A DNA stretch of 64,000 nucleotides from Acidimicrobiia bacterium. Its GTDB lineage: Bacteria; Actinomycetota; Acidimicrobiia; IMCC26256; JAMXLJ01. Of the stretch, positions 33,542 through 41,083 are shown piece by piece. The stretch is taken from NCBI GenBank assembly GCA_035651955.1, contig DASRES010000069.1:146223-210222 (forward strand), written 5' to 3'. The notes under the pieces are model-generated. The model made no database searches and had not been told where the DNA came from. It saw only the letters and a list, made by a program, of their open reading frames with translations. Both the position numbers and the translations under genes were made by a program. The first letter of the stretch is position 1; each line of letters starts with the position of its first letter.

Positions 33542-34343
33542 ACGCGCGCATGTAGCCGAGCCGCGCGAGGCGCTCGGGCGGACCGTCGAGCACGTCGGCG
33601 AGCTCGGCGTCGCGTCCCGAGAGCGAGTCGACGACGGGCGCGAGCTCACCGCGCAGCGCATCGTCGCCGGTATCCGCGGTCGTCGTCGTGCACGTCTCGG
33701 TGGCCGCGTCGAGCCGGAAGCCGCCGCCACCCACCCCGTCGAGGACGAACGTCTCGGTCGCCGTCGCCCCCGCCGTGCCGAGCGGCAGGCCGGCGAGCGT
33801 GATGCCGTAGAGCGCGGCGAGCGTGTTCTCGTTCGCGGTCGCGTCCTGCGCGCAGCCGAGCGGCAGCGCGACGTCGCGCTCGTGCAGCCAGCTGTCCCAG
33901 AAGACGTGGAGCGCGAACGTCGTCCAGTGGATCGGCCCGTACGGGCCGGGCAAGGCGCGGTCGGAGTCGGCGAGCGCGAGGTCGTCGAACGCCGCGAGCT
34001 CGGACTCGGTCGACGCGACCAGCGCGTCCGCGGTCTCCGCGGTCGTGAGCCCGGCCGTCTCCTCGAGCCAACGGCCTGGCGTCGTGCGCGGGTCGAACTC
34101 CGTGTCGCCGGTCGGCTCACCGCGCGCGATCCTCGCGATCCGGTCGGTCGGGTCGACGAGGTGCCGGACGACCTCGTGCACGGTCCAGCTCGCGCACCGG
34201 CTCTGCGCGCGCCACTCGTCGTCCGAGAAGCTCCGGCACAAGCGGACGAGGCGCGCCCGTTGCGTCGCGAACGCCTCGATCACGGGAGCCGCGCCCGCCG
34301 AGACGCCGGCTCGCGTGCACACGCCGAGCGGAGGCTCGCTCAT
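33528..34343 (-). CDS. Maleylpyruvate-isomerase-like (DinB-fold) metal-binding protein
   Basis: This 271-residue protein is of the mycothiol-dependent maleylpyruvate isomerase/TIGR03083 type. Landmarks are the N-terminal helical bundle VIEAFATQRARLVRLCRSFSDDEWRAQSRCASWTVHEVVRHLVDPTDR (metal histidine H at EVVRHL), a central PYGPIHWTTFALHVFWDSWLHERDVALPLG with H-x-W-DSWLHERD metal ligands, and a C-terminal SCP2-like tail. Such proteins in actinobacteria often use mycothiol. The start ATG 34343 is 4 nt after the hydrolase stop, so both are cotranscribed. Function is unknown. Confidence 0.8.
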   Translation of the reverse strand: MSEPPLGVCTRAGVSAGAAPVIEAFATQRARLVRLCRSFSDDEWRAQSRCASWTVHEVVRHLVDPTDRIARIARGEPTGDTEFDPRTTPGRWLEETAGLTTAETADALVASTESELAAFDDLALADSDRALPGPYGPIHWTTFALHVFWDSWLHERDVALPLGCAQDATANENTLAALYGITLAGLPLGTAGATATETFVLDGVGGGGFRLDAATETCTTTTADTGDDALRGELAPVVDSLSGRDAELADVLDGPPERLARLGYMRAFMRS

Positions 34344-34347
34344 CGCG

Positions 34348-35280
34348 TCACGACCACAGCGCGTCGCGCAGGGCGGCGTGCGCGTCGGCGGTGGCCTGCT
34401 TCGCGCCGTCGAGGAACGCGACCATCGAGAAGAACCCGTGGAACACGCCGTCGTACCTGCGGACGTCGAACGGGACGCCGGCCTCCGCGAGCTTCCTGCC
34501 GTACGCCTCGCCCTCGTCACGCAGCGGGTCGAACTCCGCCGTGATCACCATCCCCGGCGGGAGCCCGCGCGCGTCCTCGACGCGCAGCGGCGACGCGTAT
34601 GGGTTCGCGCCGTCGCGCTCGTCGGCCAGGTACTGGCGCCAGTACCACTCCATCGACGCTCGGTGGAGGAAGTAGCCGTCCGCGTTCTCGCGGTACGAGT
34701 CGGTGTCGAACGAGTGGTTGGTCACCGGGTAGACGAGGAGCTGGAACGTGATGGCAGGCCCGCCACGGTCGCGGGCCATGAGCGCGACGACGGCGGCGAG
34801 GTTGCCACCCGCGCTGTCGCCCGCGACCGCGAGACGCGAGGGCTCGACGCCGAGCTCGTCCGCGTGCGCGGCGACCCAGCTGGTGACCTCGTACGCGTCC
34901 TCCGCCGCGGCCGGGAACTTGTGCTCCGGCGCCAAGCGGTAGTCGACCGACACGACCACGGCGTTGACGCCGTTCGCGAGCGCGCGACACGTGCCGTCGT
35001 GGGTGTCGAGGTCGCAGATGACCCACCCACCGCCGTGGAAGTACACGACGACCGGCAGCGGATCGCCGCCCTCCACGGGCCGGTAGACGCGCACGGGCAC
35101 GTCGCCGTCCGGACCGGGGATCGTCCGGTCGTACACGACCGCGACCGCCTCCGGCTCCTCGACCGCCGGCGGCATCTCCTTCGCCATGGCGCGCGCCTCG
35201 GCCGCCTCCATGTTCTCGACGCACGGGAACACCTGCTCCATCGCGTCGATGAGCGTGCGTGCGACCGGATCGAGCGGCAC
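34348..35280 (-). CDS. Alpha/beta hydrolase, hormone-sensitive-lipase family
   Basis: This 310-residue esterase has the HSL oxyanion motif H82-GGGW86, the nucleophile motif GDSAGG (S156), the catalytic Asp in FDPLRDEG (D251) and H281 in YDGVFHGFF. The N-terminal cap DPVARTLIDAMEQVFPCVENMEAAEARAMA is typical of bacterial family IV carboxylesterases, which prefer short acyl esters. Start GTG 35280 follows GGAGG. It is divergent from the aldehyde dehydrogenase at 35501, and the 220-bp gap carries a 39-bp palindromic repeat and the operator at 35440. Confidence 0.9.
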   Translation of the reverse strand: MPLDPVARTLIDAMEQVFPCVENMEAAEARAMAKEMPPAVEEPEAVAVVYDRTIPGPDGDVPVRVYRPVEGGDPLPVVVYFHGGGWVICDLDTHDGTCRALANGVNAVVVSVDYRLAPEHKFPAAAEDAYEVTSWVAAHADELGVEPSRLAVAGDSAGGNLAAVVALMARDRGGPAITFQLLVYPVTNHSFDTDSYRENADGYFLHRASMEWYWRQYLADERDGANPYASPLRVEDARGLPPGMVITAEFDPLRDEGEAYGRKLAEAGVPFDVRRYDGVFHGFFSMVAFLDGAKQATADAHAALRDALWS

Positions 35281-35346
35281 CGTGACCTCCTTCTCGAGCG
35301 GGCGTCAGCGTAGGTCGTGACCGCGACGACGCGCGCGTCCCGTCCC

Positions 35347-35385
35347 GTGAAGCGTCATGCACACGATGTGTGTCTGACGCTTCAC
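35347..35385. repeat. 39-bp palindromic repeat, copy 2 (divergent intergenic)
   Basis: The arms GTGAAGCGTCA and TGACGCTTCAC are a perfect 11-bp inverted pair around a CACAC-GAT-GTGTG core. Unlike copies 1 and 3 it lies between two divergent starts (35280 and 35501), so a pure terminator role is unlikely for this copy. Confidence 0.82.
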
Positions 35386-35439
35386 AGAATGCGGAGCGAG
35401 GCCCGCTGACGTCTCGCGGGGACGCCGCGTTACAGTGCG

Positions 35440-35454
35440 CTGACGGCCCATCAG
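35440..35454. promoter_or_regulatory. Candidate operator at the aldehyde dehydrogenase promoter
   Basis: CTGACGGCCCATCAG follows a TACAGT -10 box (35431-35436); a CTGACG -35-like hexamer starts at 35406 with a 19-bp spacer. Transcription would start inside the operator. Confidence 0.65.
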
Positions 35455-35500
35455 ATCCGGCGTCACGAGCGCCGATCTGCTCGCGCGCGGGAGGCATCCG

Positions 35501-36976
35501 ATGACGTCGACGCTCACCGACAAGCAGTACCGGCTGCTCATCGGAGGCGAGTGGGTCGACGGGTCGGGCGGGACGTACGACGTCGTCAACCCCGCGACGG
35601 AAGAGGTCGTCGCGCCCGCGCCCGAGGCGACCGCCGCCGACGTCGCCGCCGCGGCCGCGGCCGCGAAGGAGGCGTTCCCGGCGTGGTCCCACACCGCGCC
35701 CGAGGAGCGCGCCCGGCTGCTCCAGGCGCTCGCGGACAAGCTCCGCGAGCGCACCTCCGACCTGCTGCCCCTCGTCATCGCGGAGACGGGCGCCACGCTG
35801 TCAGTCGGCTCGCAGCTGCAGGTCCCGCAGGCCGCCGCGCGCTTCGAGCGCTACGCACGCGGCGCGATCGAGAACATCGACGTCGGCTTCCAGCCGTCGG
35901 TCATGCCGGCCACCCCGCTCGCGCCGGGCGCGCTCATGAACGCGATGGCCGTCCGTCAGCCCGCGGGCGTCGTCGGCTGCATCACGTCGTACAATTTCCC
36001 GCTCGTCAACATGGCCGGCAAGGTCGCACCCGCGCTCGCGACGGGGAACACGATCGTGATGAAGCCGGCGCCGCAGGACCCGCTCGCGATCATCGAGTTC
36101 GCGCAGCTGTGCGAGGAGGTCGGCTTCCCGCAGGGCGTCGTCAACGTGGTGACGGGCTCGAAGCCCGAGGTCGGGTCCGCGCTCGTCGACAGCAAGGACG
36201 TCGACATGATCTCGTTCACCGGCAGCACGTCGGTGGGCGTCAGGATCTACGAGGCCGGCGCGAAGACGATGAAGCGCCTCCTCATGGAGCTCGGCGGCAA
36301 GGGCGCGTGCATCGTGTTCGACGACGCCGACCTCGACGCCGCCGTCACTGCGCTCGTCAGCGTGTGGGGCTTTCACTCCGGCCAGATCTGCACCGCACCG
36401 ACGCGCGCGGTCGTGCAGCGCGGCGTCTACGACCAGCTCGTCGAGAAGCTCGCCGCCGCCGCGCCGCACCTGACGGTGGGCGACCCGACGAAGCAGGACA
36501 CCGTCGTCGGGCCGCTGATCTCCGACGCGCAGCGCGCGCGGGTCGAGCGCTACATCGAGCTCGGCAAGGAGGAGGGCGGCGAGATCGTCGTGGACGGCAC
36601 GCGTCCGTCGCACCTCGACCGCGGGTACTACGTCGGCCCGACGCTGATCGCCGGGTGCAGCAACGGCATGACCCCGGTGCGCGAGGAGATCTTCGGTCCC
36701 GTGATCGTGACCGTGCCCTTCGACGACGAGGAGGAGGGCATCGCGATCGCGAACGACAGCGACTTCGGGCTCTACGACTACGTGTACTCGAAGGACACGA
36801 CGCGCGCGTTCCGTGTCGCGAAGGAGCTGCGTTGCGGCCACGTCGGCGTGAACACCGCGCAGCGCCACCACGAGGCGCCGTTCGGCGGGTTCAAGATGAG
36901 CGGCGTCGGGCGCGACGGCGGCGACTTCGGGCTCTACGCCTACACGGAGCTCCAGAGCATCATCTGGCCGTCGTGA
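35501..36976 (+). CDS. Aldehyde dehydrogenase (NAD(P)-dependent)
   Basis: This 491-residue ALDH-superfamily enzyme has the oxyanion Asn N165 (ITSYNFPLVN), MKPAPQDP, the cofactor loop FTGSTSVG, general base E263 (MELGGKGAC) and nucleophile C297 (SGQICTAPTR). Its C-terminal EEIFGPV and PFGGFKMSGVGRDGG are standard. It oxidises an unknown aldehyde to the acid. GGGAGG precedes ATG 35501. A zinc alcohol dehydrogenase starts 37 nt downstream, giving a likely alcohol-aldehyde-acid pair. It is under a CTGAC-palindrome promoter. Confidence 0.93.
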   Translation: MTSTLTDKQYRLLIGGEWVDGSGGTYDVVNPATEEVVAPAPEATAADVAAAAAAAKEAFPAWSHTAPEERARLLQALADKLRERTSDLLPLVIAETGATLSVGSQLQVPQAAARFERYARGAIENIDVGFQPSVMPATPLAPGALMNAMAVRQPAGVVGCITSYNFPLVNMAGKVAPALATGNTIVMKPAPQDPLAIIEFAQLCEEVGFPQGVVNVVTGSKPEVGSALVDSKDVDMISFTGSTSVGVRIYEAGAKTMKRLLMELGGKGACIVFDDADLDAAVTALVSVWGFHSGQICTAPTRAVVQRGVYDQLVEKLAAAAPHLTVGDPTKQDTVVGPLISDAQRARVERYIELGKEEGGEIVVDGTRPSHLDRGYYVGPTLIAGCSNGMTPVREEIFGPVIVTVPFDDEEEGIAIANDSDFGLYDYVYSKDTTRAFRVAKELRCGHVGVNTAQRHHEAPFGGFKMSGVGRDGGDFGLYAYTELQSIIWPS

Positions 36977-37013
36977 CGGCGTCGGTCCCTCGGTACGCGA
37001 GAAGGGGAGAGTG

Positions 37014-38123
37014 ATGAAGGGCCTCGTCTACACCGGTCAGCGGGCCGAGCTGCGCGAGGGACTCGACGTGCGCGACCCGGGCCCGACCGAGGTCAAGGTG
37101 CAGATCGTCGCGGCGGGTCTGTGCCACAGCGACCTGAGCGTCATCAACGGCACGATCCCCTGGCCCGCGCCCGCGGTGCTCGGGCACGAGGGCGCGGGCA
37201 TCGTCGCGTCGGTCGGTGACGCGGTCACGAACGTGGAGCCCGGCGACCACGTCGTCCTGCACACGCTCGCCTATTGCGGCACCTGCCGGTACTGCATCAC
37301 CGGCAAGCCCGCGTACTGCCGACAGAGCATGGGCAACCGGACGCAGCCCTTCACGCTCGACGGCGAGCCCACGTGGAACTTCGCCGCTGCGTCGTTCTTC
37401 ACCGAGTTCACGATCGTCGACGGCCGGCAGTGCGTGAAGATCCCCGACGACGTCCCGCTCGAGTCGGCCGCGCTCGTCGGGTGCGGCGTGCTGACGGGTG
37501 CCGGCGCGGTGTGGAACCGGGCCGACCTCAAGCGCGGCGACACCGCGGTTGTCTTCGGTGTCGGCGGCGTCGGCCTCAACGCCATCCAGGCCGCGCGGAT
37601 CGCCGGCGCGAGCCGGATCATCGCCGTCGACACGCTCCCCGACAAGGAGAAGCTCGCGCGCGACTTCGGCGCGACCGACTTCGTGCTCGCGGGGCCGGAC
37701 GTCGACAGCGTCGAGGCGGTGCACGCGCTGCTCCCGTTCCGCGACGACGAGGTTCGCGGTCCGTTCGGCGCCGGCGGTGCCGACTGGGTGTTCGACTGCG
37801 TCGGCGCTCCCGCGACGATCCGCCAGGGTCTCGACATGCTCGACTGGGGCGGCAACGTCGTCATCGTCGGCGTCCCCGCACCGACGGCCGAGTTCACCGC
37901 ACCCGTCACGTACATGACCCACGTCGAGCGCGGCGTCATGGGATGCCGCGCCGGATCGCACCGCCCGCACCACGACGTCGCGCTCATCATCGACATGTAC
38001 CGGCGCGGTGTGTTCAAGCTCGACGAGCTCGTCACCGCGCAGTACCCGATCGAGGACTGGGAGCACGCGGTCGAGGATCTCGAGGCTGGCAAGCTCGCGC
38101 GCGGCGTGCTCACGCTGCGTTGA
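37014..38123 (+). CDS. Zinc-dependent alcohol dehydrogenase (MDR family)
   Basis: This 369-residue MDR dehydrogenase has the catalytic zinc ligands C37 (GLCHSD) and H58/E59 (GHEGAG). The structural zinc cysteines are C88, C91, C94 and C102. The Rossmann motif is FGVGGVGLNAIQAARIAGA, and the protein ends in DLEAGKLARGVLTLR. The general layout is of class III-like, mycothiol- or NAD-dependent alcohol dehydrogenases. ATG 37014 and an adjacent GTG 37011 both fit the GAAGGGGA site. Together with the aldehyde dehydrogenase it probably oxidises a primary alcohol. Confidence 0.92.
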   Translation: MKGLVYTGQRAELREGLDVRDPGPTEVKVQIVAAGLCHSDLSVINGTIPWPAPAVLGHEGAGIVASVGDAVTNVEPGDHVVLHTLAYCGTCRYCITGKPAYCRQSMGNRTQPFTLDGEPTWNFAAASFFTEFTIVDGRQCVKIPDDVPLESAALVGCGVLTGAGAVWNRADLKRGDTAVVFGVGGVGLNAIQAARIAGASRIIAVDTLPDKEKLARDFGATDFVLAGPDVDSVEAVHALLPFRDDEVRGPFGAGGADWVFDCVGAPATIRQGLDMLDWGGNVVIVGVPAPTAEFTAPVTYMTHVERGVMGCRAGSHRPHHDVALIIDMYRRGVFKLDELVTAQYPIEDWEHAVEDLEAGKLARGVLTLR

Positions 38124-38205
38124 TGGTCGCGCTCGCAAGCTCGCCGCTCCGGCCGGCCAACAGCTCGTTGCACTGGAACTGCCTCTTGCACGGGAGGTCG
38201 TGATC

Positions 38206-39132
38206 ATGGCCCTCCCCGACGACGTCAAGGAGCTCGCGGCCGAGGTCCGCAACTGGGGCCGCTGGGGTGCCGACGACGAGATCGGGACGATCAACCTGAT
38301 CACCGACGAGGTCGTGCGCGACGCGGCCGCGCTGGTCACGACCGGCAAGCGGTTCGCGCTCGGACTCCCGCTCGACCAGGCCGGTCCGCAGATCGGCGCG
38401 ATCCCCGGCCGGACGAACCCGTTGCGGACGATGTTGATGATCAACACGCCGCTGACCGGCGACCCGTCGAACTTCTGCACCAGCGACGACACCGTGACCA
38501 TGGGCATCCAGGCGTGCACGCACTGGGACGGCCTCGGCCACGTCAGCTACGACGGCAACCTCTACAACGGTGTCCCCGCGAGCGTCATCAACGAGTTCGG
38601 TGCGAACCGGCTCGGGATCCACAACATCACCTCGCTGGTGTCGCGAGGCGTGCTCCTCGACGTCGCGCGCGCGAAGGGCGTCGACCGTCTCAAGGGCGGC
38701 TATCCGATCACCGGCGACGATCTCGACGCCGCGGCCGAGCTCGGGAAGGTCGACGTGCGACCCGGTGACATCGTGCTCGTCCGGACGGGTCAGATGCAGC
38801 TCTTCCATGCCGGCGACAAGATGGCGTACGGCACCCCGGCGGCGGGGCCGTCGCTGCAGAGCGTGCGGTGGTTCCGCGAGCACGACGTCGCGGCCGTCGC
38901 GACCGACAACATCACGTTCGAGGTGTTCCCGTGCGAACGTGACGACGCGCTGTTGCCCGTCCACCTCCTGCACCTCGTCGACATGGGCATGACCCAGGGC
39001 CAGAACTGGGACCTCGAGCAGCTCGCGGCCGACTGCGCGGACGACGGGCGGTACGCGTTCCTTCTGGATGCGTCACCGTTGCCGTTCACCAACGCGGTCG
39101 GGTCTCCGGTCCAGCCGGTTGCGATCAAGTAG
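38206..39132 (+). CDS. Cyclase-family (kynurenine-formamidase-like) metal hydrolase
   Basis: This 308-residue cyclase/KynB-type protein has WGRWGADDEIGTINLIT and the metal-binding signature in IQACTHWDGLGHVSYDG; the usual H-x-G-T-H-x-D-x-P-x-H is degenerate. DIVLVRTGQMQLF, DNITFEVFP and a MTQGQNWDLEQLAADCADDGRYAFLLDASPLPFTNAVGSPVQPVAI end follow. Relatives hydrolyse cyclic or formamide substrates with Mn or Zn. ATG 38206 lies 8 nt after GGGAGG. Another cyclase of the same family is at 55531. Confidence 0.86.
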   Translation: MALPDDVKELAAEVRNWGRWGADDEIGTINLITDEVVRDAAALVTTGKRFALGLPLDQAGPQIGAIPGRTNPLRTMLMINTPLTGDPSNFCTSDDTVTMGIQACTHWDGLGHVSYDGNLYNGVPASVINEFGANRLGIHNITSLVSRGVLLDVARAKGVDRLKGGYPITGDDLDAAAELGKVDVRPGDIVLVRTGQMQLFHAGDKMAYGTPAAGPSLQSVRWFREHDVAAVATDNITFEVFPCERDDALLPVHLLHLVDMGMTQGQNWDLEQLAADCADDGRYAFLLDASPLPFTNAVGSPVQPVAIK

Positions 39133-39148
39133 CCCGGGCCACGAGCGG

Positions 39149-39949
39149 ATGACGCGCAGCGACGACACGGCGATCCCCGACTACCCGGGGAAGCTGCGGC
39201 TCGACGACAGGCGGTTCGTCGTGATCGGCGCGGGACAGGGGATCGGCCGCCAGGCGACGCACGCGCTCGCGTCGGTCGGCGCGCGCACGTTCTGCGTCGA
39301 TCTCGACCACGACCTCGCGAACGACATCGCGCAGGAGGTCGACGGCGTCGCGTGGTCGGGTGACGCGACGAAGCGCGACGACGCGGAGTCGATGTTCGCG
39401 AGCGCGCAGGCCGCGTTCGGCGACATCGACGGCGTCGTCGACATCATCGGCATGGCGCAGTACGCGGACCTCGTCGACATCACCGACGAGCTGTGGAACT
39501 GGCACTTCGACATCGTCCTGCGGCACGCGTACCTCGCGATGCAGCTCGGTGGGCGCGCGATGACGCGGAGCGGGGGCGGAGCGATGGTGTTCGTCGCGTC
39601 GGTGTCGGGGATCACGTCCGCCCCGCGTCACGCCGCGTACGGCGCGGCGAAGGCGGGGTTGATTGCGCTCGTCCGCTCGGGTGCCGTCGAGCTCGGGCCC
39701 TCCAACATCCGGGTCAACGCGGTCGCGCCCGGCGTCGTGTGGACGCCGCGCGTCTCGGCCTACCTGGGTGACGAGGGGCGCGCCCGCAACACCGAGAACG
39801 CGCCGCTGCGTCGCGTCGCCCTGCCCGCCGACATCGCGTCGGCGATCCTGTTCCTCGCGTCGGACCTCGCGTCGTACGTCACCGGGCAGACGCTCGTCGT
39901 CGACGGCGGCGTCGGCGCCAAGTTCCCGTACCCGATGGGAGAGCTGTGA
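39149..39949 (+). CDS. SDR-family oxidoreductase
   Basis: This 266-residue SDR has the glycine motif GAGQGIGRQATHALASVGAR. IIGMAQ stands where NNAG normally occurs. The catalytic serine is in FVASVSG, with Y-GAAK, then PGVVWTPRVSAYLGDEGRARN and VTGQTLVVDGGVGAKFPYPMGEL. The departure from NNAG makes it a divergent SDR, but the active-site triad is intact. Its stop overlaps the VOC gene start (GTGA), so both are translationally coupled. The 16-nt gap to the upstream cyclase suggests one operon. Confidence 0.84.
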   Translation: MTRSDDTAIPDYPGKLRLDDRRFVVIGAGQGIGRQATHALASVGARTFCVDLDHDLANDIAQEVDGVAWSGDATKRDDAESMFASAQAAFGDIDGVVDIIGMAQYADLVDITDELWNWHFDIVLRHAYLAMQLGGRAMTRSGGGAMVFVASVSGITSAPRHAAYGAAKAGLIALVRSGAVELGPSNIRVNAVAPGVVWTPRVSAYLGDEGRARNTENAPLRRVALPADIASAILFLASDLASYVTGQTLVVDGGVGAKFPYPMGEL

Positions 39950-40323
39950 TCGATCACGTGGGGATCCAGTGCGCGGACGTCGCCGGGAGCCGCTCGTTCT
40001 ACGAAGCCCTGCTCGCACGGCTCGGGATGAAGGCGGCGTTCGAGCCGGCGCCGGATGTCGTCGGGTTCTTCGGCCCGCAGCCCGGGTCGTTCTGGCTCAG
40101 CCCGGCGGAGCGCGACGAGACGCGTGAGATCCATGTCGCGTTCCGGGCCCGGACGCGTGCCGAGGTGCGCGCGTTCCACGACGCCGCGGTCGCGCTCGGC
40201 GCCGAGATCCTGCACGCGCCGCGGGTGTTCCCCGAGTACCACCCGACCTACTACGGCGCGTTCGTGCGCGACCCCGACGGTCACAATGTCGAAGCCGTCT
40301 GCCACGAAGACACCGACGGGTGA
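39946..40323 (+). CDS. VOC/glyoxalase-fold protein
   Basis: This 125-residue single-domain vicinal-oxygen-chelate protein has IDHVGIQCADVAGSRSFYEALLARLGMK, FWLSPAERDETREIHVAFRARTRAEVRAFHDAAVALGAEIL and YGAFVRDPDGHNVEAVCHE. The metal ligands would be H4 and the Glu in NVEAVCH; the second His is plausible in EIHVAF. Family roles include lyase, dioxygenase and drug-resistance proteins; the substrate is unknown. The gene overlaps the SDR by 4 nt and is followed by a long hairpin and then the selenoprotein gene. Confidence 0.85.
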   Translation: MIDHVGIQCADVAGSRSFYEALLARLGMKAAFEPAPDVVGFFGPQPGSFWLSPAERDETREIHVAFRARTRAEVRAFHDAAVALGAEILHAPRVFPEYHPTYYGAFVRDPDGHNVEAVCHEDTDG

Positions 40324-40338
40324 CGGCGTCCCGCAGGC

Positions 40339-40385
40339 GCGTTGGGGCGTTTTCGCGTCCATACGCCGAGAAAGTGACCCAACGC
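40339..40385 (+). promoter_or_regulatory. Long hairpin between the VOC and DsbA-like selenoprotein genes
   Basis: GCGTTGGG (40339-40346) pairs with CCCAACGC (40378-40385). Inside, UUUUC (40350-40354) can pair with GAGAA (40368-40372), and GCGT/ACGC close a CCAT loop (40355-40366). It could terminate VOC transcription or be a 5' element. TACGGT at 40394-40399 then provides a possible -10 box 8 nt before the selenoprotein GTG. Confidence 0.6.
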
Positions 40386-40407
40386 GGCGGGGGTACGGTG
40401 CGTCGTC

Positions 40408-41034
40408 GTGACACCCGTCCCCCTCCTCGTCTGGTCGGACTTCCTCTGACCGTGGTGCTACGTCGCGGCGGTCCGCCTCGAAGAGCTGCAGCAACGTCTC
40501 GGTGACGCGATCACGGTCGAGTGGCGGGCCTTCCTGCTGCGCCCGGAGCGCGAGCAGCGCCCGCTCGACCGGTTCCGCGCGTACACCGAGTCGTGGCGGC
40601 GGCCGGCGTCGGTCGAGCCGCGCTGCGAGTTCACGGTCTGGGCGACCGACGCCCCGCCGCCGTCGCACAGCGTCCCGCCCGCCGTCGCGGCGAAGGTCGC
40701 AGGGCTGTTCGGCGACGAGCCGGCCCGCCGCTACCACGAGGCGCTGCTCCACGCCTACTTCGCCGAGAACCGCACGGTGTCGGACCGTGCCGTGCTCGTC
40801 GACGTGGCTGCGTCCGTCGGGCTCGACCCCGACGCCTTCGACGCCGCCCTCACCCAGCACGGCGAGGAGCAGCAGCGCCGGGTCTTCGCCGAGTACCACG
40901 AGGCGATCGAGCTCGGGATCTACGCCGTCCCGGCCGTGGTCGTCGCCGGGCGCTTCCTCGTGAGCGGAGCGGTCGAGGTCGCCGACTACGAGCGGATGCT
41001 CGAGCGGGCCACCGAGCCGGGCGCCAGCATGTAA
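40408..41034 (+). CDS. DsbA/FrnE-family thioredoxin-fold selenoprotein (UxxC, UGA recoded)
   Basis: One continuous frame from GTG 40408 to TAA 41034 is interrupted only by UGA at 40447-40449. Read through, it encodes 208 residues of the DsbA/FrnE (2-hydroxychromene-2-carboxylate isomerase-like) family. The start is VTPVPLLVWSDFL, the redox motif is [UGA14]-P-W-C17, then YVAAVRLEELQQRL, an all-helical insertion, and IYAVPAVVVAGRFLVSGAVEVADYERML with the family cis-proline in AVPAVVV. UGA replaces the first, attacking cysteine of the usual C-P-W-C. A SECIS-like hairpin follows. DsbA-like selenoproteins are known in other bacteria. A C-to-A nonsense change or sequencing error would be the alternative. 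No in-frame start just after the UGA would keep the active site. Confidence 0.87.
40457..40486 (+). promoter_or_regulatory. SECIS-like hairpin downstream of UGA in the DsbA-like gene
   Basis: GGCG (40467-40470) pairs with CGCC (40474-40477) around the loop GUC (40471-40473). The stem extends through G-C, C-G and U-A (40465-40463 with 40479-40481), C-G (40461 with 40483), then UCG (40459-40457, read outward) with AGC (40484-40486), with a C-U mismatch and small bulges. Twenty-one nucleotides separate UGA 40449 from the loop, nearly the same spacing as in the AhpD-like gene. Confidence 0.7.
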
Positions 41035-41083
41035 ACGAGCTCCTTCGCCCTCAACAACCGGCCCGTCCGCCCGATGAGCCAGC

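Noticed and set aside
40408..41034. UGA read as Trp or Cys by a genome-wide altered genetic code
   Set aside because: Most genes in this window end with TGA at the expected place, so UGA is a normal stop here and recoding must be local.
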